From Erinaceus europaeus (Eukaryota > Chordata > Mammalia > Eulipotyphla > Erinaceidae), in the NCBI RefSeq assembly GCF_950295315.1, contig NC_080171.1, positions 34,634,698-34,698,697 of the forward strand: DNA of 64,000 bases. Direction: 5' to 3'. Under the pieces are notes generated by a model. That model had not been told where the DNA came from. It saw only the letters and a list, made by a program, of their open reading frames with translations, and did not search any database. A program made the translations under genes and the position numbers. Shown piece by piece: positions 11,931 through 20,162 of the stretch; positions within the stretch are counted from its first letter, which is position 1, and each line of letters opens with the position of its first letter.

Positions 11931-12430
11931 AGGGCAAGGGTTTTTTTTTTTTTATTTTAATTTTTTTTAATTTTATTTTTCTGATGATCAGCTTCCCCAT
12001 GTTTAAATACATGATCATTCCAACCAGATTTCCCTAACAAGCAGCACTCTCCTACATGAATTTCAACTAGTGTTTTGCTTTCTTTTCAATTGACATCTCC
12101 ATTCCTCACCCTTCCTTGAAGAGAAGGCCAACGTTATAAAATATACAAAAACTGTTAAAGTTTTTACACTGATTTTCTAAAGCTGACATGGGATTAGTAT
12201 TAGATTATGCCTTTTCTCCAATAAGAGCTATTTGGTATGGCTTTGAATTTCTTGAAAATAAAATTGGCCATCTGCTCACAGTCAAAAAACCAACTTTCTC
12301 ACCACTCCCTGCAGTAGTCCGAATTTTTTAAATGCTTTCCAAGATTCTGCAATATAACTCCAAGAACCTCTGAATATGATTAGATCATTCCTCTGGATGT
12401 TATGTTTGAGACCTACTTGACCTGGAAATA

Positions 12431-12436
12431 GGGAAT
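12431..12436. repeat. 6-bp target duplication, left copy
   Basis: GGGAAT directly precedes the TGTC start of the LTR. The right copy is 13,287-13,292. Confidence 0.75.
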
Positions 12437-12513
12437 TGTCAGACTAGCGAAGTGAGAGAGAGAGAGAGTGATGACCCAGGAACGAAGCTCGTGGTGGCAA
12501 GGCGATTCAAATC

Positions 12514-12519
12514 TTTATT
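12514..12519 (-). promoter_or_regulatory. LTR polyadenylation signal
   Basis: AATAAA on the minus strand, inside the LTR and about 80 bp from its U5 terminus. This spacing fits the R region and a short U5. Confidence 0.6.
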
Positions 12520-12533
12520 CATCTGAGTGCCCA

Positions 12534-12593
12534 GAGTCGGGCAGTAGCACACCTGGTTAAGCCACGTGGCACAAACCGCAATGACTGGCGTCA
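12534..12593 (+). mobile_element. SINE tRNA-head fragment inside the LTR
   Basis: GAGTCGGGCAGTAGC, GGTTAAGC, ACGTGGC, CAAA and GGCGT appear in the order and spacing of the SINE head seen (complemented) at 8,805-8,852 and 62,400-62,458. It stops before the B box, and the SINE body is absent. It is opposite in orientation to the LTR. Either a truncated SINE inserted here or the LTR family carries a captured SINE head. Confidence 0.6.
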
Positions 12594-12902
12594 GCCTTCC
12601 AGTCTACCCGCACGCCCCCCTCCAGGTTGGAACACGGAAGAGACAAGACAGAAACGGAAGTGGCTTGACAATACCACACATGGTTAGCAAAGGGGTGGAG
12701 AAAGGCAAAAGGGGCTGGGAATGGTATGGACCTCCCTGGCAATTGTTGCTAGGGGTTCAACTGGTAGAAGTAACAATACCCTTCAGGGAATTAGGAAGGA
12801 GACCTTTAGTCATTTGTAAGACAAAGCAGAAGATTGATATCTAGGTAGTAAAAGGATGGGCCATAGTATCAAGGAATGCAGGGTGGAGCAGGCTTAATGT
12901 TT

Positions 12903-13072
12903 TTTTTTTAATTAATTAATTTATTTAAGAAAGGAGACATTAACAAAATCATAGGATTGGGGGGTACAACTCCACACAATTCCTGCCACCCAATCTCCAT
13001 ATCCCATCCCCTCCCCAATAGCTTTCCCATTCTCTATCCTTCTGGGAGCATGGACCCAGGGTCATTGTGGGT
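12903..13072 (-). mobile_element. Very short L1 3' end, inserted in the LTR
   Basis: A T run, then AAGAAAGGAGACATTAAC, GGTACAACTCCACACAATTC and CTGGGAGCATGGACCCAGG. It is flanked by CAGGCTTAATGTTT at 12,889-12,902 and 13,073-13,086. This is a complete but strongly 5'-truncated L1 insertion of about 170 bp, younger than the LTR. Confidence 0.85.
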
Positions 13073-13286
13073 CAGGCTTAATGTTTTAAGGAATGCTGGG
13101 CTCCTGGAGGCAAAAAAAATGCAGGGTGTTTTGTGAGGCAGGGAAGTCTGATATGGTGGGCAACCTTTTGAGGTTCCTGTGTCCCCCTTACTCAGCCTCT
13201 CTGTAGAGAGAGAGACTAACAGGATGGGACATACCTCTCAGGTCAAACCTTGCCAGGCTCCACCACATCCCCACAATTTCCCTACA

Positions 13287-13292
13287 GGGAAT
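13287..13292. repeat. 6-bp target duplication, right copy
   Basis: GGGAAT directly follows the CA end of the LTR. Confidence 0.75.
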
Positions 13293-14420
13293 TACTGCAC
13301 ATAATTCTATATTAACAGGGTTTAACAGAGTTAAGAATTTGCTGTCACTAGTCAAAGATATCAGATGCTGTTTTGTTAATCTAAAGATGGAAGGGTCACA
13401 AGCCAGTCAAAGTAAATAGCCTTTGAGAGCTAAGAATGCCTTCACTCTACCCCTGGCTGAAGTCAGCTAGGAAAGATTTAATACCCATGAGAAACTGAAG
13501 CCTAACAACTTCAGTGAAGTTGTGAGCCAGCGTATTTCCACAGTCTTTAAATAAGAATCCACCCTGGTAACACCTTGATTTTGACCTTACTGAGACCCTG
13601 ATGATACAACTAAGTTCTTTCCACCTAGATTTCTGACTGAAAAAACTGTGTGTTAATAAATAGATGTGAGCTTTAGTTGCTAAATCTATTTTTTTTTTAA
13701 ACAACATAGAAAATATATCTGTTGTCCTTATTGTGTCTCAAGTCTTGATGAAAATAAAGCAGAATTGAAATACAATGATTTTAATCATGGGTAAAATGTG
13801 ATATTGAAATTTTTTATTCTCCTTGCATGCTGGAATTTGATTGAAAAAAGTTCAGGAACTGATATATGCAAGCTATGATAGCTTCTTGTTAATAACTGTC
13901 CATCATTGTCTTATCATACATTCTGAAGTAAATCCAATAACTTTTAAGATAGGATAATAGAAGCTTTTATATGCTAAGCAATGAAGGTACTCTGTCTTAT
14001 AAGCACAATGTGCTTCTCTTTGTACCTAACAGGAGCTGACAGGAATGAGAGAGAATTAGATGTTCTGAGACTGAAAGATTAAAGAGGAAACATCATAGCC
14101 ATTTACTTATCAACTTTAGAAATTATTAACACATTGGGAGGAATCTAGCTTTTACAATAATACATTTTGCTACATCATTTAATATTTGATTCACTTGGAT
14201 TTATCTTTAGGGAAATAAGTATTTAGCATTCATTGTAACTTTTCTATATGACAAAATAAATGCCTTATGGAAGCACACTTTTTAATTAGACTACTAGAAA
14301 GGTTCATCTAAGATCAGTAAAGGATTGTGTGATAGTCATATGAGCATACATTTAGCTTCTGCTTTCATCTGGGAATGGATTTTATTTCCATAAAATATTT
14401 TTTATTCATTTGTGACTGTT
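13293..14420. other. Unassigned sequence
   Basis: No exon-like frame and no repeat recognised. The 86-codon minus-strand frame at 13,447-13,707 has no recognisable feature. Confidence 0.45.
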
Positions 14421-14575
14421 AAAATAGTTCACTTGGATAATGTGCTGCTTTGCCATATGTGTAGCTCAGGTTTGAACCTGGCCCCTATAACATTGAAGGA
14501 AGCCTTATGCTAGATTTTTATCCCTCACCCCCTATCTCTGTGTCTTGCTTTTTCTAACCAAAATAAAATCCAGAG
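14421..14575 (+). mobile_element. Third SINE family, sense orientation
   Basis: TGTGCTGCTTTGCCATATGT, then AGGTTTGAACCTGGCCCC (B-box-like GGTTTGAACCTGG), GAAGGAAGCCTTATGC and a CTATCTCTGTGTCTTGC tail ending in AAAATAAAATCC. It shares the TGCTTTGC...GGTTCRA...GAAGGAAGC order with the element at 33,749. Confidence 0.6.
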
Positions 14576-14603
14576 CAGTTAATCCCCAGAGTCAGAAAAA
14601 CAA

Positions 14604-14743
14604 AATTATTATTGATTTTTCTGACAGAGACTAGCGAGCTGCTCAGCTTTGGTTTGTGGTAGTATTGGGGAGTGAACCTGGGTCACTTGAGCCTCAGGCA
14701 TGCAGACTTTGTACTCTAACACATTGAGCACTTTCCCTAACCT
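14604..14743 (-). mobile_element. Second-family SINE
   Basis: GCTGCTCAGCTTTGG, GGGGAGTGAACCTGGGTC, GAGCCTCAGGCATGCAG and CATTGAGCACTTTCCC, a diverged copy of the family seen at 3,022. Confidence 0.65.
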
Positions 14744-14814
14744 GAACTTCACTGTTAATTAATTAATTAACTAAAACAAATTAGTTTATTGATTCATTTT
14801 ATTGCCATAAAAGT

Positions 14815-14890
14815 TATTACGGGGGCTTGGTGCTTGCATGTGAGTTTACCACTCCTGGTAGCCATTTTTAGCCACCTTCTTTCGTTCCTT
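14815..14890 (-). mobile_element. SINE 3'-unit fragment
   Basis: GGGGGCTTGGTGCTTGCATG and CCACTCCTGGTAGCCATTTT are the 3' unit of the long SINE form. The remainder was probably displaced by the adjacent L1. Confidence 0.6.
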
Positions 14891-14895
14891 CCTTT

Positions 14896-16372
14896 TTTTT
14901 TTTTTTTTTTTTTTTAATTTTTTATTTAAGAAAGGATTAGTGAACAAAGGCATAAGGTAGGAGGGGTACAACTCCACACAATTCCCACCACCCAATCCCC
15001 ATAACCCACCCTCTCCCATGATAGCCTTCCCATTCTCTAGCCCTCTGGGAGCATGGACCCAGGGTCGTTGAGGGTTGCAGAAGGTAGAGGGTCTGGCTTC
15101 TGTAATTGCTTCCCCGCTGAACATGGGCGTTGACTGGTCGGTCCATACTCCCAGTCTGCCTCTCTCTTTCCCTAGTAAGGTGTGTCTCTGGGGAATCTGA
15201 GCTCCAGGACACATTGGTGGGGTCTTCAATCCAGGGAAGCCTAGTCAGCATCCTGGTGGCATCTGGAACCTGGTGATTGAAAAGAGAGTTAACATACAAA
15301 GCCAAACAATTTGTTGAGCAATCATGGATCCCAAGTTTGGAATAGTGGAGAGGAAGTGTTAGGGAGGTACTCACTGCAAACTCTAGTGTAATCCTGCTTT
15401 CAGGTATATATTTTGCAGTAGTTTATGGATACGTGTGAACATAAGCTCTCTCTCACAGAAACTGTTGTATGTCTAGGTTATGGGACTTTGTTAGAAAGTG
15501 AACTACCTGAGATGAAATTAGAGTGTACTATTAAAGGAAAGGTCTCACCCGAGTAATGAAGCTGAAGGGTTGTCATTCCACACGTGAAGTCTCTGGATAC
15601 AGTCTGAGGTGAAGCATGTTGAGATGGCAATCGTTGCTTTGGTTAGGTTGTGATCGGCGGATGCAATATTATTTGGTTTGGATTGGGAGATGCATACGGG
15701 AAAGTAGGCCCTATCCAAGGGTGCCAGGACTGAGGGAAGTAGGGGCTCTATAGTGAAGATGTGAGGTTCCTGCTGTCTTAGGGTTCAAAAAGACAATCAA
15801 TAGTTAATATTATCATCACATTATTTGTTAATAGGGTTAACTTTGAAAAGTCCCTTTGTTATGGTTTGCTGTACAGTATCCAGTATCTTGTATATAGCTG
15901 TGCTATTGGAAGCTTCTAATCTACTTGGTCTAGGCTTTTGAGAGAGTCCGCATATCAAATATGTAGCCTATCTATTTAAAAGATTCAAGTTTGTCTTTTG
16001 AGAACCTTTGAGACATACAATTGATTTCCCCCTCTCATATTAATTAACTACTGATTTATATGTCTACATTTTGCTAGGAGTGTACATAAACACCATTCCC
16101 ATCACCAAAGGACCGTGACCCATCCCTCCCGCCCACTCCCACCCCCCACTGGCCCAGGAATCTACATGTCTACCCCTCACCACTGAGTTTTTACTTTGGT
16201 GCCCTACTTACAATTTGATCAGGTCCTGCTTTTAGTTTCCCTTTCAGATCTTCTAAGTCAGCTTCTGTTGATGAGTGGGATCATCCCATACTCATCTTTA
16301 ACTTTCTGACTTAGTTCACTTAACATAATTCCTTCTAGCTCTGTCCAAGATGGGTCAGAGAAGGTGGGGTTC
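14896..16372 (-). mobile_element. L1 3' UTR with the tail of ORF2
   Basis: The complement of a poly(A) tail (T run at about 14,896-14,915) is followed by AAGAAAGGATTAGTGAAC, CATGGACCCAGGGTCG, AACATGGGCGTTGACTGG and about 1.3 kb of further 3' UTR. The right end (TTAGTTCACTTAACATAATT, TAGCTCTGTCCAAGATGG) is the complement of the typical C-terminal end of L1 ORF2. It is 5'-truncated at about 16,372. This is the longest clean copy of the younger L1 3' UTR here and a good reference for the others. Confidence 0.85.
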
Positions 16373-16377
16373 CTTCC

Positions 16378-16651
16378 TTTTTTTTTCTTCTTTATTTGAT
16401 AGGACAAATAGAACTGTACCTGTCTTATCCTATGTTCTTGTCAGTGTTTCCATTTTATAAATAAAAAATTATATATAAAAAAAGACATTGAGAGAGAAGG
16501 GAAATATAAAGAGGGAAAGAGAGAAACACTTGCAGCACTTACTTCACTTCTCATGAAGCTTCCCTTCTGCAAATGAGGAATGATATCTTTATCCTGGGTT
16601 CTTGCTCACTGTAACCTATGCACTTAACCATGTGTACCACCACTCAGTCCT
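16378..16651 (-). mobile_element. tRNA-derived SINE with internal AT insertion
   Basis: GATAGGACAAATAGAACTG on the left, GACATTGAGAGAGAAGGGAA, CTTGCAGCACTTACTTCAC, GAAGCTTCCCTTCTGC, and head complement ACCATGTGTACCACCACTCA. About 60 bp of AT-rich sequence (around 16,405-16,480) interrupts it. Confidence 0.7.
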
Positions 16652-16667
16652 AAAAAAAAAAAAAAAA

Positions 16668-16861
16668 TCCTTCTTTATTTCTTTACAGGACAGAGAGAAA
16701 GAAATTTGGAGTGGGGGAATAGAGAAGGATGAAGAAAACATAGCTTCAGCACTGCTTTATCACTCATGAAGTTTCCTTCCTACAGGTGGGGAGTGGGTGC
16801 TTGAATGCAGGTCCTTGCACATCGTAATGTGTGTGTTCAACTGTGTGTGCCACTGACCAGC
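16668..16861 (-). mobile_element. tRNA-derived SINE
   Basis: GGACAGAGAGAAAGAAATTTGG, TTCAGCACTGCTTTATCAC, TACAGGTGGGGAGTGGG and head complement GTGTGTGCCACTGACCAG. It is tandem with its neighbours on the same strand. Confidence 0.75.
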
Positions 16862-16869
16862 ATGGGCTT

Positions 16870-17075
16870 TCAATTTTTTTAATTAATTTTATTTATTAAT
16901 TATTGAATATAGAGAGAGAGAAATTGAGAGGGGAGGAGGAGGGAGAGAGAGCTACACCTGCAGCCCTGCTTCATCTGTGAAGCTTTCCCCCTGCAGGTGG
17001 GGACCAGAGGCTTAACTCTGGGTCCTTTCTCACTGTAATGAGAGTGCTTAACCGGGTGTGTCACCACCTGGTCCC
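16870..17075 (-). mobile_element. tRNA-derived SINE
   Basis: AATATAGAGAGAGAGAAATTG, ACACCTGCAGCCCTGCTTCA, GAAGCTTTCCCCCTGCAGG and CCGGGTGTGTCACCACCTGG. It belongs to the older subfamily. Confidence 0.8.
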
Positions 17076-17089
17076 TTGGACTTTAACTT

Positions 17090-17582
17090 TTAAAGATTTA
17101 CTTTTATAAATGAGAGGGAGAAAGAGAAGGAGAGCGAGGATTGGGGAGGGGGGGAAGAGAGAGAACATACAACTAGAGCACCACCAAGCTTTTTGGTATA
17201 TGACAATAGCAGGGATCAAACCTAATTTTAAGTATTTTTAATTAGTGATTTAATAATGATTGACAAGACTCTAGGATAAGAGGGGTACAATTCCATACAA
17301 TTCCTACCACCAGAGTTCTGTATCCCATCCCTTCTATTAGATGTTTCCCTATTCTATATCCCTTTGGGAGTATGGACCAAAGATCTTTATGGGGTGCAGA
17401 AAGTGAAAGGTTTGGCCTCTGTAATTGCTTCTCTGCTGGACATGGGTGTTGACAGGTCGATCCATACCCTGAGCCTGTTTCTGCCTTTCCCTAGTAGAGT
17501 AGGGCTCTGAGGAGGTGGGGTTGAAACCTAGTTTTTTGAACATACAGGTTCTATGCTCTAATGTGATGGGCTATCTCCCCCA
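17090..17582 (-). mobile_element. Second-family SINE split by L1
   Basis: Left part 17,090-17,229 carries GAGAGGGAGAAAGAGAAGG, GAGCACCACCAAGC and GGGATCAAACC. Right part 17,524-17,582 carries GTTGAAACC, CAGGTTCTATGCTCTAATG and GGGCTATCTCCCC. The L1 at 17,230-17,523 separates them. Confidence 0.6.
17230..17523 (-). mobile_element. L1 3' end, inserted in a SINE
   Basis: TTAATTAGTGATTTAATAATG, AAGAGGGGTACAATTCC, CCAGAGTTCTGTATCCC and GACATGGGTGTTGACAGG. The flanking duplication is AAACCTAATTTT (17,218-17,229) against AAACCTAGTTTT (17,524-17,535), one mismatch. It is 5'-truncated. Confidence 0.8.
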
Positions 17583-17589
17583 CATGAAT

Positions 17590-18097
17590 ACATTTTAAGA
17601 TTTAACCTATAGATGTGAATAATTAACTTTTTAATGAGATTATAGATATGTATAGATCTTTGTGATAGTCTGAAAAATGAAACTGACTTTACTTGACTAA
17701 TGAATATTTAGAGTATATGTTCTGATTGAGTTTTGTGTTTAATTGGGGTTATTTTTGTCCATGATAACTGATTTTTTTTTCTCATGAATACTATTCTACT
17801 CTTTTTGTCTTTGAATATGTTTTGACATTTCACAGTATCAAAGCTATTATTAATGTAAGGATTAAAGTCAACAACTGAAGTCATTCACATGTCAAGATGT
17901 TTGTTTATGGAACAAATGTATGTTTATGTTCATATATATTCATCTGACTATATTTGAATATAATTTCTCTTCATTTAACTTTAAGAGGAACTTCCTGGCA
18001 ATTCATAAAAAAAAAAATCAGTTGTATGAGTTGTATGAAAGTTATTTGATTTGGTTCCAGGTAACTGTGGAGTATGTATGGGTCTGCGAATTTTAAT
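17590..18097. other. Unassigned AT-rich flank of the retrotransposon
   Basis: Ordinary AT-rich DNA with no repeat recognised. It contrasts in base composition with the element that starts at 18,108. Confidence 0.5.
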
Positions 18098-18107
18098 AAT
18101 TGTGCTT
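18098..18107. repeat. 10-bp target duplication, left copy
   Basis: AATTGTGCTT. The identical right copy is 21,190-21,199. The pair defines both ends of the retrotransposon. Confidence 0.9.
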
Positions 18108-18109
18108 TG

Positions 18110-18179
18110 GGGATGCATTGGATCGACCTTCCTGTGGTGCATCCCGTGAGTACCCATTCATTGGGGTAACTGACGATCC
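18110..18179 (+). ncRNA. Candidate HDV-like self-cleaving ribozyme
   Basis: Five segments pair as a nested double pseudoknot. P1: 18,110-18,116 with 18,139-18,145 (7 bp, GGGATGC/GCATCCC). P2: 18,120-18,125 with 18,174-18,179 (6 bp, GGATCG/CGATCC). P3: 18,126-18,128 with 18,136-18,138 (3 bp), closing a 7-nt L3 loop TTCCTGT that contains the UCCU seen in HDV L3. P4: 18,151-18,155 with 18,164-18,168 (5 bp). J4/2 is ACTGA, placing a C (18,170) followed by N-R-A where HDV has catalytic C75. P1.1 is weak: 18,132 can pair with 18,146 but the second pair is missing. In known families the ribozyme cuts at the first base of P1 and so sets the 5' end of the element; here P1 starts 2 nt after the target duplication. 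Such ribozymes are known in R2, RTE, L1Tc and Baggins. Activity is not shown. Confidence 0.8.
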
Positions 18180-18200
18180 TTCCTAGCCGACTGAATCCAC

Positions 18201-19265
18201 ATGGATCCCAGTCACTTTCAAAGCCAGCAACAAGCAGCTCCTGACAGCTTTCAAGCTGTTGGTCCTGCTCTTCGAGTCCTCCAACTTAATGTTGAGGGGC
18301 TGTCCTTTGACAAACGCGTTCTTATTGGTCAATTGGCGATAAAGCATCAGGCAGATGTTATTTGCCTACAAGAAACACATATAGCAGTCGATGAAGCTTC
18401 TCAATTCACCATCAGTGGATTCGATTTGATATGCTATAATCTCCATCCTAAACACGGCCGAGCCATCTACGCCAAATCGTGTCTTGCGGACGTTTACCAT
18501 ACGGCCTCTTCGACCTTCTATGACTCCATTACTATTGGAACTATTCAGCTCGTCAACGTATATAAGCCTCCCAGTGCCTCATGGGATAATGAAGTCCTGC
18601 ATAGCCCGAATCACCCAGCTGTTTACGTTGGAGACTTCAATAGTCATCACCAAGACTGGGGATATTCCTCCACTCGTGCTATCTTAGCCGACTGGGCTTC
18701 AGCGAATGACCTCTCCCTATTATACGATCCCAAACAGCCAGGCTCTTTTCACAGTGCTAGATGGAATAAAGACTCGTCACCCGACCTGTGCTGGATTAGC
18801 ACAGTCAACGGCCAAGCCTTTCCCACTACCAGACACGTTCTCAAGATCTTCCCGCACAGTCATCACCGCCCAGCTATCATCCACATTGGTCTCCAGCTCC
18901 CACTGATTCTGTGCTCGGAGAAACTAAGATGGAACTTTCGGAAAGCAAACTGGCGTCTGTTCAGTGATCTTACCAACAAATCTATTCCTGCAATTCCAAT
19001 TAACTCTATCCCCTCTGAAGATTCCTACAGGCGCTTCAGCCAAGCCATCTTCAAAGCAGCTTCCCAAGCCATTCCTCATGGGAGACATGCTAACTATATG
19101 CCTTGTCTTGATGCTGAATGCGAGCAACTACTAAAGCAGTATAATGAGTCGGGCGACCCAGATGTGGCTGACCATCTCATTGCCTCCCTGGATGCAGCAC
19201 GCCAAGCCTGCTGGCAACAACTCACGGAAAGTCTGAACTTCACCCACTCAAGTAGGAAGGCCTAG
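18201..19265 (+). pseudogene. APE-type endonuclease domain of the LINE polyprotein
   Basis: 354 codons from the first in-frame ATG (an in-frame TGA lies 9 nt upstream) to an in-frame TAG at 19,263. It is the N-terminal endonuclease that nicks target DNA for target-primed reverse transcription. Visible APE/exonuclease III-family motifs: LQLN (Asn30), QETH (Glu58), GDFN (Asp145, Asn147), SPD (Asp195) and SHHRP (His222). The last motif is S-H-H rather than the usual S-D-H. Residues 1-20 are a short Gln- and Ala-rich leader, and the part after about 235 is the linker to the RT. The TAG is the only break before the RT, and the frame continues in phase beyond it, so it is a point nonsense rather than a domain boundary. 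Confidence 0.9.
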
Positions 19266-20162
19266 AAGCTTCTTCATAGTCTGGGTGCCGGTAGCCAACC
19301 CCCTCCCATCTCCCGTCCTCCCGTATCTCCAAACTCAGTGGCCAGTCACCTAACTCAAGTTGGATGTGCTAAGATCGACCCAGTCTGGAAAAGAGAAATT
19401 TCCCATGAGTGGTCATCCCACTTCCGTTTATCTTGTCCATCTCCAAAACTCTCTCCCTTTACACTGTCTGAACTGGAAGACGCTTTGAAGAGGGTTAAAC
19501 CGGGAACGGCTGTTGGCTATGATAACATCACCCCAGAACTCATTCTTAACTTGGGCCCCGCGGCAAAGAAGTGGCTCACTTCATTCCTGTCCCACAACTT
19601 GGAATCTGAATCTATGCCCAAAATTTGGCATCGCGTGAAGATAATAGCAGTTTTGAAACCAAAGAAAGACCCAACACTGGCCGCCAGCTATAGACCAATT
19701 TCTCTCCTCTCCGTGTGTTACAAACTCCTTGAGAGGCTGCTTCTGTCACGTATTTCTCCTCTTACAGAGAAATTCCTATCACCTGCCCAAGCTGGTTTCC
19801 GCCCAGGAAGATCTACCTGCGAACAAGCCCTGGCCCTCTCAACTTACATTAAAAATGGATTCCAGAAGAATTTAAAGACGGGTGCTGTCTTTGTTGATCT
19901 CACAGCAGCCTATGACATGGTCTGGCACCGTGGTCTCCTAGTCAAGATCTCAAGATGCCTGCCTCCATGGGTGGCCAACACTATATCGTTTCTTATCCAA
20001 AACAGAAGATTCCGGGTGCATCTGGGTGACAAGTCTAGCAGATGGAGACTTGTCTCAAGTGGCCTCCCCCAGGGCTCTCTTCTGGCTCCTATGCTATTTA
20101 ATATTTACATCAATGACCCCCCAGAAACTTCTTCAAGGAAGTTCATCTACGCCGGCCGATGA
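19266..20162 (+). pseudogene. Reverse transcriptase fingers and palm, N-terminal part
   Basis: Continues in the same frame as the endonuclease. A later ATG (19,338) gives a 274-codon open stretch, but nothing suggests it is a genuine start. RT motifs in order: KPKKDP...SYRPISLL, QAGFRPGRST, the A motif FVDLTAAYDMVW with the catalytic Asp codon at 19,896, and the B motif SGLPQGSLLAP at about 20,055-20,087. The frame ends in TGA at 20,160 because an extra GGCC (or equivalent 4-bp unit) lies between the Ala and the first Asp of the YADD motif. The role in the intact element would be copying its RNA from the nicked target. Confidence 0.9.

Larger units (their letters stand above)
12437..13286 (-). 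mobile_element. Solo LTR of an endogenous retrovirus
   Basis: The block starts TGTCAGAC and ends CCCTACA, the TG...CA termini expected of an LTR, between 6-bp GGGAAT duplications. A minus-strand AATAAA lies at 12,519-12,514, giving the orientation: U5 at the left, U3 at the right. It is 850 bp long, about 665 bp after removing an internal L1 insertion and one copy of its duplication. No gag, pol or env sequence adjoins it, so it is a solo LTR left by recombination. A 6-bp duplication is typical of class II (beta-like) elements, but I do not recognise the family. It contains no gene. Confidence 0.7.

Noticed and set aside
14846..15374. Overlapping minus-strand frames of 127 and 145 codons with shared peptides (for example VNAHVQRGSNYRSQTF)
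   Set aside because: The peptide recurs wherever the L1 3' UTR occurs (17,349; 26,241; 52,236; 63,227). It is read from a UTR and is not a conserved protein here.
18484..18906. Alternative-frame ORFs of 66-67 codons within the endonuclease domain
   Set aside because: They overlap the clearly homologous frame and show no motif of their own; no separate ORF1 is apparent upstream of the EN.
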